From NCBI RefSeq assembly GCF_003206495.1, contig NZ_NKUF01000017.1, forward strand, positions 1 to 64,000: 64,000 nt of DNA, read 5' to 3'. Source of the DNA: Gluconacetobacter entanii. GTDB lineage: Bacteria > Pseudomonadota > Alphaproteobacteria > Acetobacterales > Acetobacteraceae. The position numbers and the translations under genes were made by a program. Position 1 is the stretch's first letter. Each line of letters opens with the position of its first letter. Below the pieces are notes generated by a model, which was not told the origin of the DNA, searched no databases, and saw nothing but the letters and a program-made list of their open reading frames with translations. This document shows, one piece after another, positions 9,042 through 18,862 of this stretch.

Positions 9042-9971
9042 TCATATGCTGGCTTCGTGTTCCATGCGATGCCGGGCGGCGCGCCGCTCCTCAAAGGCGA
9101 GGTGTTCGTAGCGGATGCGCTGGCGGATCCAGTTCAGCATGCCAGAGAAGGTGACCACGATAATCCCGACGAAGGTCCAGCCATCAAGCGCCTGATGAAA
9201 CAGGAAATAGCTGAACACCACCGCCCACAGCATCTGGCTGTACTGCGGCAGGGCCACCCGGTTGGCGGGCGCACGGGCGGTCGCCACCATCATCAGCAAC
9301 TGCCCCAGCGCGGCAAGGAAGCCATAACCGAACAGGAAGAACCAGGTTTTCAGCCCATGCGGCCAGTGCGCATGCGCCAGCATCAGCAGGCCATCGCCCA
9401 CAAGCGGGCCAAACAGGCTGGACCCGAACAGTGACAGTCGCGGCGTATTGTTTCCCGCCAGGCGATAGGCAATGACGCCCACGGCATTGGCCACCGCCGC
9501 GATCAGGGCGCACAGGTGCCCCAGATGCAGCGCGCGCATGCCCGGCCGCAGGACGATCAGCACACCGATAAACCCGACAATGACCGACACCCACGCCCAG
9601 GCCGAGACCTTTTCATGCAGCAGGGTAACCGACAGGATGGTCACGAAAAGCGGCATGAGGAACATCAGCGACAATGCTTCGGGCATGGGCAGAAGCATGA
9701 AGGCCTCGACACTCGCGGCGGTGGCGGCGAAGGTGGCAATGGCGCGCACGATCCACATGCCGGGTCGCTGCGGCGAGAAGATGTCGAGGTAGGATTCGTC
9801 GCGGCGGCGGATGAAGGGGATGATCAGGAAGCCGAAGACGCCACCCGAAAAGGCGAACTCGAAGGGGTCCACCGCCCCCGCAAGCAGCTTGGAAAAGGCG
9901 TCGCTGACTGAAAATGAAGAAAAGGCGGCAAAGGCCAGCATCATGCCCGAGGAAAGAAAGCCCATCTTCAT
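9042..9971 (-). CDS. DMT-superfamily (EamA) transporter
   Basis: The 309-residue protein has about ten hydrophobic segments arranged as two EamA repeats (roughly residues 10-140 and 150-290), the usual architecture of drug/metabolite exporters of the inner membrane. It has the EALSLMFLMPLFVTILS and VALPQYSQMLWAVVFSYFLF stretches typical at the end of each repeat, and a basic, His-containing cytoplasmic tail. It is convergent with cutC (20 bases apart) and transcribed alone. Substrate cannot be inferred. Confidence 0.85.
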   Translation of the reverse strand: MKMGFLSSGMMLAFAAFSSFSVSDAFSKLLAGAVDPFEFAFSGGVFGFLIIPFIRRRDESYLDIFSPQRPGMWIVRAIATFAATAASVEAFMLLPMPEALSLMFLMPLFVTILSVTLLHEKVSAWAWVSVIVGFIGVLIVLRPGMRALHLGHLCALIAAVANAVGVIAYRLAGNNTPRLSLFGSSLFGPLVGDGLLMLAHAHWPHGLKTWFFLFGYGFLAALGQLLMMVATARAPANRVALPQYSQMLWAVVFSYFLFHQALDGWTFVGIIVVTFSGMLNWIRQRIRYEHLAFEERRAARHRMEHEASI

Positions 9972-10186
9972 CTGCTGTATCCGTGATCCGTATGTCCCGG
10001 TCGAGACTTATGGGGCGACAGGTATGAAAACCAGCGCTGTCATGCAACCCCAGCCATGCGAAAAGACTGCGGCCTGTCTTGTCATTTCAGATATGACGCT
10101 TCGCCCGGAACATGCGGCAATCCCGTCCCCGCGGTCACGGCATCCATGGCCGTGCGCAGGGACGGCACTTATGCTGTCAGATAAGA

Positions 10187-10438
10187 TCAGTCAGCGGATT
10201 TGCGTCCGAAGATGTAACTCGCCAGCGACGCGGCCGCGAGGATCAGGACACCATAGACCTTGCACGAAGTCGGGATCTTGTTTTCGTGGATCCGCACCTC
10301 GCCCTTCAGGCCACGCAGATGCTCGGCGATCTGCTGGTGCAGTTCGGCCTTGTGCTGATGAAGGGACTTTTCCAGATGTCTGGTAATGTCCTGAAGGTCT
10401 TCAGGGCTCAGCTTGCGGAGGTTTTCGGTAGCGCTCAT
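10187..10438 (-). CDS. Small membrane-anchored protein with N-terminal coiled-coil region
   Basis: An 83-residue protein of unknown function. Residues 1-48 are charged and heptad-like (ENLRKLSPEDLQDITRHLEK, then QHKAELHQQIAEHLRGLKGEV), suggesting a helical or coiled-coil cytoplasmic part. Residues 61-78 (VYGVLILAAASLASYIFG) form one membrane segment followed by a short RKSAD tail. Third codon positions are GC-rich and the ATG is preceded by AGGA about 13 bases away. It stands alone between the DMT transporter and the hydrolase, both read in different units. Confidence 0.55.
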   Translation of the reverse strand: MSATENLRKLSPEDLQDITRHLEKSLHQHKAELHQQIAEHLRGLKGEVRIHENKIPTSCKVYGVLILAAASLASYIFGRKSAD

Positions 10439-10645
10439 GATCCGTTTGATCCTGTCTGTAATCGTCCAGAAATGCCCGTGAAATGATCGGGCCTGTTTTT
10501 CATATCGGTTTCACCGCGATACATTTCAACCCTTGCCCTGCCGTCCCCCTGCCCGGACGGGTGGCATGTCATTGCAATGGGCGATCGTATTGTAAATAAC
10601 ACACGGACTGTTCTCGTCGGGCATAGCAGGTACTTGATTTTTTCA

Positions 10646-12580
10646 ATGACACATCCTTCGTCAGGTCGCTTTCGCCGTGTCCGTCCCCGCAGGGGGGCGG
10701 CGCGCATCACTGTCGCACTTACGCTTACGATGCTGGCGGCATGCGCCGGCCCGGTCGAGGTCCGCAAGGTTTCCCTTGTCAGAAGCTATGACGACGCCCG
10801 CCATACAACCCTGCAGGGTCATGGGCCGGGTCCCGATACGCGGATCGTGCTGCATCGGCGCGGGCTGGACAACCTGTGGAACCGCCATCCCGACCGCGCC
10901 ATCGCGGCGCTGCGACAGCAGGCGGCCACGGACCATGACGACGAACTGCCCGACATGCTGTTTGCGCTGGCGGAACTGAGCTACCGGCAGGGGCTGCGCC
11001 ATCACCGGGGGGAAGATTTCCTTGCCGCCGCGGTCTATGCCTATGCGTTCCTGCAGCCGGGACGGGCGGATGGCCCCAACCCCTATGACCCGCGTTTCCG
11101 GCAGGCAGCGGATTTCTACAACCTCGGCCTGACGGCGGCTTTTCCCGCACCGGTCGCAATCGTGGCGCAGCGCCGCGCCCTGCCGTTCGGGGAGATCGAA
11201 CTGAGCGCCGATCCCGCGCAACTGCACTGGCATGGCCGCCTGCTGGAGGGGTTCCTCCCGACTGCGACACTGGCGGTCAGCGGCATGCGCAATGTCTATC
11301 GCACCCCCGGCCTGGGCGAGGCGCTGACCGCGCTGGGACGTCCGGAGGACGGCACGCCGGGCGCAACGCAGGAGACAACGCAGAACAACAGGATGTTCGA
11401 AGTCACCAGCCGCCTGCGCATTCCCGCGAACATGACGCTCGACATTGACGATCCGCGCAGGCAGGTGCTGACGGGACACCTGCATGGGCGCCTTGTCATG
11501 CATGTCATGGACGAAGCCCCCGACACGCCCGTTCCCCCGGCCTATGACCAGACGGCCGCCCGCGCCATCAGCCTGCAGGAAACGGCGCTGTGGACCAAGG
11601 AATATCGTGGCTTTTTCGATGGCACCACCTATGACGGCACGCAGCCACGACTGGTCGCCATTACGCCGCACCGGCCGGGCAACATGCCGGTGGTGTTCAT
11701 TCACGGCACGGCGTCAAGCCCCTATCGCTGGGCCGGCATGGTCAATGACCTGCTCGAAAATCGCAATATCCGCGACCATTTCGATTTCTGGTTCTTTTCC
11801 TACGCCACCAGCAACCCGATCCCGTATTCCGCATGGCAGTTGCGCCGTGCCATTACGCAGGCCGTGGACAGCCTTGGGGGGACAAAGGCCGATCCCGCCC
11901 TTGGGCACATCACGCTGGTGGGGCACAGCCAGGGCGGCCTGCTGGCGCGCATGCTGGTGATCAATCCGGGCGACAGGCTGTGGAACGGCACGGCAGGCCG
12001 CCCGCTTTCGACGTTTCATCTCAATGCGCGCACCCGGGAGTTGATCCAGGAAACCATGTTTCCCACCCCGATGCCCGAAATCCAGCGTGTCGTGTTCATC
12101 GCCACCCCCCAGCATGGCAGCTACCTTGCCGGGATGTCGCTGGCCCAACTGATCGGGGGCATGGCCAGCCTGCCGTGGCGGGTAAGCGAAACCGCGCGTG
12201 AGATCGTGACCGGGGCAGGGGACAGCACGCATGTGGACAACCGCATGCCACGGTTGGGCAGTGTCTATGCCATGTCGCCACGTAGTCCCTTCATGCGCAC
12301 GCTGCCCACGATCCCGATCATGCCCGATGTGCACACCAATTCCATCATCCCGGTCTGTGGCACGGGGGATCCGCTCTCACGCGCGGACGATGGCGTCGTG
12401 TCGTATGAAAGCGCCCATATTCCCGGCGTGGATTCGGAACTGGTGGTCCGCCATTCCGAACATTCCACGCAATCCAATCCCTTCACCATCGCCGAGGTGC
12501 AACGCATCCTGCTGCTGCAACTGGCGCAAAATCCCGCCACGGCATCACGGTCGATACCGCAGCGGGCCGCGGCACGATGA
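10646..12580 (+). CDS. Putative lipoprotein alpha/beta hydrolase (esterase/lipase type)
   Basis: About 644 residues from ATG 10646. The N-terminus has a basic region (RRVRPRRGAAR), a hydrophobic stretch and a lipobox LAAC near residue 33, so it is probably a lipid-anchored periplasmic or outer-membrane protein. The middle contains the oxyanion-type FIHGTAS (His353-Gly354) and a nucleophile elbow GHSQGG with Ser428; His603 in RHSEHS is a candidate catalytic histidine. The roughly 300-residue N-terminal part is not one I recognise. An in-frame ATG at 10577 would bury the lipoprotein signal, so I prefer 10646. It overlaps the DUF4105 gene by ATGA. Substrate unknown; a lipid or acyl ester is likely. 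Confidence 0.75.
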   Translation: MTHPSSGRFRRVRPRRGAARITVALTLTMLAACAGPVEVRKVSLVRSYDDARHTTLQGHGPGPDTRIVLHRRGLDNLWNRHPDRAIAALRQQAATDHDDELPDMLFALAELSYRQGLRHHRGEDFLAAAVYAYAFLQPGRADGPNPYDPRFRQAADFYNLGLTAAFPAPVAIVAQRRALPFGEIELSADPAQLHWHGRLLEGFLPTATLAVSGMRNVYRTPGLGEALTALGRPEDGTPGATQETTQNNRMFEVTSRLRIPANMTLDIDDPRRQVLTGHLHGRLVMHVMDEAPDTPVPPAYDQTAARAISLQETALWTKEYRGFFDGTTYDGTQPRLVAITPHRPGNMPVVFIHGTASSPYRWAGMVNDLLENRNIRDHFDFWFFSYATSNPIPYSAWQLRRAITQAVDSLGGTKADPALGHITLVGHSQGGLLARMLVINPGDRLWNGTAGRPLSTFHLNARTRELIQETMFPTPMPEIQRVVFIATPQHGSYLAGMSLAQLIGGMASLPWRVSETAREIVTGAGDSTHVDNRMPRLGSVYAMSPRSPFMRTLPTIPIMPDVHTNSIIPVCGTGDPLSRADDGVVSYESAHIPGVDSELVVRHSEHSTQSNPFTIAEVQRILLLQLAQNPATASRSIPQRAAAR

Positions 12581-13587
12581 ACAGGCATCCATTGCGCCGA
12601 TGGGGCGGTCATGTGCTGCTGCTGCTGTGCGCCGTGCTTGTGGGGGCGGCCATATATTATTCCACCCTCCAGCCGGATGTGCTGCGGGTGGGGGCGGGCG
12701 TGGCGTTTCCCGCCCTGCTGCTGGGTTCCGCATGGGTGCGCCCCCCGCGCCCGAGGCGGATCCTGCGCATGGGACTGATCGGTGGGCTGGGTGCCTGGTA
12801 TGTCACGGATCCCCCGCGCAATGACCGGCAGTGGGCGCCGGAATATTCCATTCCGGCCGACGCGTGGCGTGAGGGTAATGACATACATGTCCGTCACGTC
12901 CGCAATTTCCGTTATCGCACGCCAAGCGACGGCATCCCCGCATGGTACGACGCCACATATCCTCTGGACGGGTTACGCAGCGTTGACCTTGTCACCTCCT
13001 ACTGGGCCGGGGAAACCATCGCCCATGTCTTCCTCAGCTTCGGCTTTGCCGATGGACGGCACCTCGCGATCTCCATCGAGACACGGCGGCAGGCGCGTTT
13101 CGATTATTCCACCATTGCCGGTTTTTTCCATCATTATGAACTGTTCTATGTCACGGCGGACGAACGCGACCTGATTGGCGTCAGGACCGACATACGGCGT
13201 GAACGCGTCTATCTCTATCGCCTGAATCTTTCGCCCGAGGTGCGCCAGCGTCTGTTCATGAGTTATGTCGGCGCGATCCATGACCTGATCAGCCACCCAC
13301 AATGGTACAACACGCTGACGGATAACTGCACCACCGGCATTCTGGCGCGCGCCGGGGCGCGACTGCGTTACCGGCTGGACTGGCGCGTGATCCTCAGCGG
13401 CCATACGGCGGCAATGGCCTATGACATGAACCTGCTGGGGCCGTATGATCCGGTGCGCTTTGCGGATTTCGCGGCCCTGCATGCCGCAAGCCACATCGTC
13501 TGTGCACCCGGCGCCGTGCTCGGGCCGGATTATTCCGCAGCCATCCGCGCCCACCTGCCGCCGCCCGAAGGGCCGGGAACTCCGTAG
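12577..13587 (+). CDS. DUF4105-domain membrane protein
   Basis: The 336-residue protein has two or three N-terminal membrane segments (about residues 10-30, 36-52 and 62-75), then a domain resembling DUF4105 at about residues 115-310. Landmarks are ETIAHVFLSFGFADGRHLAISIETR and LTDNCTTG. The histidine and the NC pair look like the His/Cys dyad of papain-like NlpC-related folds, so an amidase or peptidase activity in the periplasm is plausible but untested. The ATGA overlap with the upstream lipoprotein hydrolase means the two are almost certainly co-translated. Confidence 0.75.
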   Translation: MNRHPLRRWGGHVLLLLCAVLVGAAIYYSTLQPDVLRVGAGVAFPALLLGSAWVRPPRPRRILRMGLIGGLGAWYVTDPPRNDRQWAPEYSIPADAWREGNDIHVRHVRNFRYRTPSDGIPAWYDATYPLDGLRSVDLVTSYWAGETIAHVFLSFGFADGRHLAISIETRRQARFDYSTIAGFFHHYELFYVTADERDLIGVRTDIRRERVYLYRLNLSPEVRQRLFMSYVGAIHDLISHPQWYNTLTDNCTTGILARAGARLRYRLDWRVILSGHTAAMAYDMNLLGPYDPVRFADFAALHAASHIVCAPGAVLGPDYSAAIRAHLPPPEGPGTP

Positions 13588-13602
13588 GCGGTTTGCTCCC
13601 GA

Positions 13603-14964
13603 TTACGGATATCCCTGTTCCGTGCGTGCGGCGCTGGCGCGGTCGCGGCGGCGGGCCAGCATCTGCCACCCATCATACAGGCAGACAAAGAATACCGCGT
13701 TCAGCAGGCTGGCAACCGCCGTCATGCGCTCTGTCGGGTCAAGCAGCATCGCAACAAACACCACGCAGATGCCACCAATGCTCAGATAGGCCTGCCAGCT
13801 ACCGTCTGGCGTGTCCTGCCGCCGTTTCATGACAAGGTAGGTGACCGCGATCAGCAGGTAGACAAGCAGGATGACGCCACCGCTGCAATTGAGCAGGAAA
13901 GAGAAGATCACATTCGGCGACAGGATGGAGCAGAACGCCACGACCAGGCCTGCAAGCGTGCTGGCGATCAGGGCGGAATGCGGTGCACCCTGCGCCGAAT
14001 GCCGTGCCATCAGGGCAGTGGCATTACCGGAACGGGCAAGTTCCGCCAGAATGCGCGATGTGATGTACAGGCTGGAATTCAGGCATGACAGGATCGCGCT
14101 GAACACGACGATGCGCATGATGGTTGCCGCACCGGGAACCCCCATGACCGTCATGGCCGCAACAAACGGGGATTTGCCTGCCGTAACATCGGTCCAGGGA
14201 ACAATGGCAAGCAGCAGCATGATGGAGGTGAGGTAGAAGACCGTGATCCTGACCCCGATGCTGCGTGTCACGCGGGCCACGCCCATGCGCGGGTTGGCGG
14301 ATTCCGCCGCCGCCACGGTCGCCACCTCGGACCCGATCATGCTGAACATGATGGTCGGGATGACCGCCAGCAGGGCGGTGACGCCATGCGGCGCAATCCC
14401 CCCATGTCCGAAATAATTGGCCCGGACGGATATTCCCGGCCCGAACATATGCCCCACGAACAGTACGCCCATCACGACGAACAGGATGATACTTGCGACC
14501 TTCAGCAGGGAAAGCCAGAATTCACACTCCCCGAACACATCCACCGATCGCAGATTGATCGCCATCAGCACAAGGATGATGCCCACCGCCAGCAGCCAGG
14601 TTGGCAGGGCGACCCAGTCCTGCAGCAGCAGCCCCCCGGCGATGGCCTCGCTTCCCATGGCCACCACCCAGAAAAACCAGTACATCCAGCCCGCGACGAA
14701 GCCCGCCCTGCTGCCATATCCCTGCCGGATATATTCCACGAATGAACCAAGGCCCGGCTGCTGCATCACCATTTCGCCCAGCATGCGCATGACGACCATG
14801 ATCAGTCCGCCGCACAGGGCATAGGCCAGCAGGACCGCAGGCCCCGCCACCGCAATGGCGGAACTGCTCCCCACGAACAGGCCGGCCCCGATGACACCGC
14901 CAAGGGCAATCATGGCGATATGGCGATTTTTCAGCATCCGGCCGGAAGCGGCATCCTGTGTCAT
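13603..14964 (-). CDS. Amino acid permease, AAT/GABA-permease type
   Basis: The 453-residue protein has twelve predicted membrane segments and the AAT-family start HIAMIALGGVIGAGLFVGSS, followed by PGLGSFVEYIRQGYG and SEVATVAAAESANPRM. These mark APC-superfamily proton symporters such as GabP, ProY or AnsP. I start at ATG 14964 with AAGGAT six bases upstream; the preceding TTG is less likely. It is convergent with the DUF4105 gene (15 bases apart). Substrate specificity is unresolved; amino acids such as GABA, proline or asparagine are possible. Confidence 0.87.
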   Translation of the reverse strand: MTQDAASGRMLKNRHIAMIALGGVIGAGLFVGSSSAIAVAGPAVLLAYALCGGLIMVVMRMLGEMVMQQPGLGSFVEYIRQGYGSRAGFVAGWMYWFFWVVAMGSEAIAGGLLLQDWVALPTWLLAVGIILVLMAINLRSVDVFGECEFWLSLLKVASIILFVVMGVLFVGHMFGPGISVRANYFGHGGIAPHGVTALLAVIPTIMFSMIGSEVATVAAAESANPRMGVARVTRSIGVRITVFYLTSIMLLLAIVPWTDVTAGKSPFVAAMTVMGVPGAATIMRIVVFSAILSCLNSSLYITSRILAELARSGNATALMARHSAQGAPHSALIASTLAGLVVAFCSILSPNVIFSFLLNCSGGVILLVYLLIAVTYLVMKRRQDTPDGSWQAYLSIGGICVVFVAMLLDPTERMTAVASLLNAVFFVCLYDGWQMLARRRDRASAARTEQGYP

Positions 14965-15409
14965 CAAATATCCTTCATGGTCACGGACTGCTGGCAGCCC
15001 GCCAGAACCGCCCCCACCATCAGGAAGAGGACGGCATCATGCCAGTTCCCTGCGGGCGGGAACGCTATCACCTTTCATGACATGTGTCCAAAACCGTAAC
15101 GTAAATTCCCTTGTCATGATTTGGTTTTCCAGATTTCACCATGTCATTTCGCTGCATGTACGGAAATATTGCAACATGCCGAAAGAATGGGCATCGGTCC
15201 CGAATCCCGCCCATTGTGCATCATGGAAACCGCAAGGAATTGTCTGGTACAGGTTTTGGGAAAAGATCCGGACAGCACCGGACTTTACTGGTCATCAGGC
15301 CGTTGCGAAATGGACATCCATCATAAAGGAAGGCCCTGCGCCATCCCATCCGCCTGGGCAGGGATCCGGTGGATGGAAACAGGGCAGGGCGGTTGTCCAT
15401 GCCGTGCGA
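14965..15409. other. Non-coding stretch between permease start and receptor end
   Basis: No convincing gene is seen in these 445 bases; short open frames lack ribosome binding sites and family features. It must hold the permease promoter. An inverted repeat TCATGACA (15075-15082) and TGTCATGA (15112-15119), 29 bases apart, is a possible operator or hairpin. No clear terminator was found after the receptor gene. Confidence 0.4.
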
Positions 15410-17884
15410 TCAGAAATCGGCCTTGATGGCGCCAAAGGCCATACGCGGCGTGCCCAGCAGCATCGACTGGTCGGTATAGGCGGATGCGGCGTTCATCGGG
15501 TTGCCGTTTTCGCCCATGGTGGCGATGTAGCGGGTATTGGTCAGGTTGGTCAGGTTGAACGACAGGGTCAGGCCACGCAGGAACCCACCCAGGCGTGGGC
15601 CGGTATCGCTGGTTTTCTTGACGTGCCACTGCAGGCCAAGGTTCGACAGCCAGTACCCCGGGATGCGGTATTCACCCTCGTAATCGTAATTGCGCTGCCC
15701 GACGTAATTGCCATCAATATAGAAGCTGAGCGAACGCCAGTCATAGGACAGGCGCGCCTTGTACATGAATCGCGGATAGTTCACGACCTGCTGCCCCTTC
15801 GTGGGATGGGTGCCGTTGGAATCCGTGATGTTATCGTCATAGACAGCGTGGTTGTAGCTGATGCTGTTGGTGATCGCGAGGTTGCGCAGCGGCGTCACCG
15901 TCAGGGCCGCATCAACACCATTCATGGTCACGCCACCCACATTGGCGACACTCGAAATCGGGTTGACCGCCGGGCCGGACGTGATCTGCTGCAGGCGGTT
16001 GTTGAAATTCGTGCGGTAGGCATAGACCGACGCGCCGAGCAGGCGGTCATGGTACCGGTAGCCGATGGCATAGGTCCAGGCCGTTTCCGGGCGCAAAGTG
16101 CTGCGCGCGTCGTTATAGGCCGTCTGCGTCACGGCGAACGGGGAGTTCGAGAGCTTGAAGCCCGATTCCGCATAGGTATGGACGTTTTCGGAAATATCGA
16201 TGAACAGTTCATGACGTTTCAGGAATGTCCAGTCCACGCCGATATGCGGCAGGAACGGCTTGGCGATCGTCTGGCTTACGCCGCTGGTGATGTTGCCGAT
16301 GTTACCGTAATAATCCTGATTCAGATATCCATCACCCACGCGCGTCGTGTTCAGCAGCGACTTGAACCCGAAATGCAGGGCCAGGTTGCGGATCGGGCGA
16401 TAGGTATCCTGCACGAATGCGGTGAAGGTGTTGGTGTTGTAGTTCTGGTTGAAGACCTAGGCAAAGGGGTCCTTGAAATGTCCAAGCGGGTTGACCAGGT
16501 TGCCCTGCACGACGCCATTGACGACATTCGGTTCCGCATACTGGTACATCGGGGACTGGTAATCGTTGTTTTCATACCAGACGCCGCCGCTGATATGGTT
16601 GTGGGCGACATCGTAGGTCACCTGAGACAGCACGCCAAAACGCCGGATGGAAGGCTGCTTGACAAGTTCACTCAGGGGGGAACCATTGGGCGAACCGCTA
16701 TAGGGCGTGGTCCACGTGGTCTGCTGGGATTCCCCATGGCCATAGGCGGTGGTGGTCCAGCGTACCTTGTCCGTCAGCGCCAGATCCGCCTTGAGGTAGC
16801 CTACGATGTCGTCCTGGTTGGTTGCACTATCATAATAGGACGCATCCGACGCATCGCTCAGATTGCCATACCCGGCGGGATAGCCGCCGCCCTTGCCCTG
16901 CGCCGCAAGGGCAGCGTCATAGGCGCGGATATAACCGCTTGCCTTGCCGTTATAGTAATTGTCCGCATTGTAGCCGAGATGATTGAGGATATCAGGCGAC
17001 ATGTCCTGATATTCCATCTCGTGCAGATCGCTCCAGTCGAAATAGGCGGAGATGGAGCTGTTCTGTCCGATCGGCTGCACCAGCTTGGCGTTGACCTGCT
17101 GGTAGAACTGCTCCCCATACCCTTTCCACTTGTCCTGATCGTTACGCATATACGACGCATAGAAGCGGGCGCCGGTGCTATTCAGGTCGCCACTGTCCAC
17201 GCGCGCATAGGTGTGGAACGTATCAAAGCTGCCGAACCCCTGGTTGACCGTACCGCCGAGCTTATGGCTCGGGTCGCTGGTGGTATAGGCAAGCGACCCG
17301 CCAAGGTTGTTGGTCGCCGCCACGTCTTCCGCACCGGCGGACTGCGACACGTCAATGCCCTGCACATTCTCCGACGAGACCGCGAGCACGGGATTCATGC
17401 CGTTGTAGTTACGATACGTCATTTCGCCGAGGGGAATGCCATCGAGCGTCATGCCGATTTCCTGCTGCTGGAAACCGTGCATGAAGATCTGCGTGCTCCA
17501 GGTGCTGACACCCTGCGCGTCGGCGGACTGGAAATCCACGCCAGGCATGGTGTTCAGCGCCGCCATGGGGTTCGTGCCGGGCGGGGCGGATTCCAGGAGT
17601 TTCTTGCCGACGATCAGGTGCGCGCCATGCACCGTGCGATGTGCCGAAACCGACAGGGCTTCGGGGGCAGCGTGTGAACGGACCGGACCGGCAGGGTGGG
17701 CCGTGGCCGTTCCGCGTGTCGCATGCACGCCCGTCGCACGTGTCGTACCTCGTGCCGCGGCGTGGCCGGGGTGGGACGTGGCTGTCGTCGTGGTGCTGGT
17801 GGCGGCATGAACCTGATGAGACGACATGCCCGACAGGACCGTTGTCATCAAAAGCAGGCCTGAAAAGAGATTACGGTTGTTCAT
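15410..17884 (-). pseudogene. TonB-dependent receptor, interrupted by one in-frame TAG codon
   Basis: One continuous reading frame of 825 codons encodes an outer-membrane TonB-dependent receptor, but codon 476 is TAG (16457-16459). Before it lie a signal peptide (MNNRNLFSGLLLMTTVLSGM..), a Ser/Thr/Ala/His-rich linker to about residue 75, and a plug domain (GVDFQSADAQGVSTWSTQIF, DGIPLGEMTYRNYNG). After it the frame resumes with VFNQNYNTNTFTAFVQDTYR and runs through beta-barrel strands to a proper C-terminus ending in Phe (MAFGAIKADF). There is no shift, so a single base change (CAG, TGG or similar to TAG) explains it. The truncated product would lack half the barrel. Real TAG stops elsewhere in the window argue against routine readthrough. 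Ligand unknown. Confidence 0.85.
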
Positions 17885-18681
17885 TCGTCTGTGTTCCTAC
17901 CGGGCGGATGGACAGGGGAGGATCAGGATGCGCGCAGACATAAGGTGAGCCACGGTCCGGGCCGACAGGCGCGATGCCGCGTCATGACTGTCCGCCAGGT
18001 GGTAAAACAGATTGTTTTCATACAGCATCATTCCTCACCTCCTTTGCATATATTATTGAATTTCAAGAACAAAAACGTACGATCCAAATGAACACGCAAG
18101 TATTCCCATGACGCACCCACCCAACCGGACGTGGCGTTTTAGCCACAATATTTTCTCCGTTTGAAAGCGCAACCGGACGGAGCGATTGGTATGGATGTCC
18201 CGGCCTGGCATTCGCGTGCAGCATGCCGAATTCCCTTGGAAAATCACGCATATCCAGAGTGCTTCGTTATTTTTGTTTCTTTCAATCCCCTTATTGGTAT
18301 CGAATATATCGTATACCGTGCATGAAATATAATATATGATCAATACGTTTTCGCATTATTCCGCGACAAAAAGATGTTGCGTCCCCATGCCGTTGCATAT
18401 TTGACACATGTTTTATGATAAACATTACATGCGTCGGGTTAGTTTGATTTATGAAAAAAAGCAGGGGAACCCTTTCGGATTCCTGACATTCCCATGAAAG
18501 AAGGCTATCTTTCCCCGGAAAATGTATCGAAGATATTCAATCTCTTGGAATTCATATAATTATCAGCATATTAAAATACAGATCGAAACGTATTACATTT
18601 TCTACTCTGAATTTATTATGAGTCTGCTTTTGTGTCCTGTTCGACGACAGGAACCAGCATGTCACCATCGGTACGCATATG

Positions 18682-18706
18682 CAACATCATATATTATATG
18701 ATGTTG
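18682..18706. promoter_or_regulatory. Perfect 25-bp palindrome
   Basis: CAACATCATATA (18682-18693) and TATATGATGTTG (18695-18706) are exact reverse complements around a single T. This could be an operator for a dimeric regulator or a small hairpin. The submotif ATCATATATTAT also occurs upstream of putA at 27321-27332. No function is shown by sequence alone. Confidence 0.4.
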
Positions 18707-18831
18707 ATATTTATATATGGGATGTGATTTTCGTCAAAAAATTGGGCATCAGCGACGCAAAATCAATGCATCTGCCCTGTTTCCGGTCATTTTGTAAGGC
18801 GGGGCGATTCATGACCACAGGCCATCTGGGT

Positions 18832-18862
18832 CGCCTGCGTCCCCGCCATGCCCCGGCAGGCG
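18832..18862 (-). terminator. Possible hairpin just past the GntR stop codon
   Basis: CGCCTGC (18832-18838) pairs with GCAGGCG (18856-18862) directly downstream of the GntR gene on the minus strand. There is no T-run after it, so it is at best a weak or Rho-assisted terminator for the leftward operon. Confidence 0.25.

Larger units (their letters stand above)
17885..18862. other. Long AT-rich non-coding region
   Basis: These 978 bases are much richer in A and T than the flanking genes and contain no convincing coding frame; the short frames found lack ribosome binding sites and normal codon use. It separates the receptor's 5' end from the 3' end of the leftward GntR operon. It contains the 25-bp palindrome at 18682-18706, a CGTATACC (18310-18317) resembling the motif at 21564, and presumably the receptor's promoter. 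The size and composition suggest a remnant of transferred DNA or a regulatory-RNA region. Confidence 0.5.

Noticed and set aside
14855-17677. A 940-codon open frame on the plus strand
   Set aside because: It is exactly antisense to the TonB-dependent receptor and the permease start. GC-rich codon bias creates such mirror frames, and the peptide has no family features.
18053-18343. A 96-codon open frame in the AT-rich region
   Set aside because: It has no ribosome binding site, unusual codon use and no similarity I recognise; it is best seen as chance openness in AT-rich DNA.
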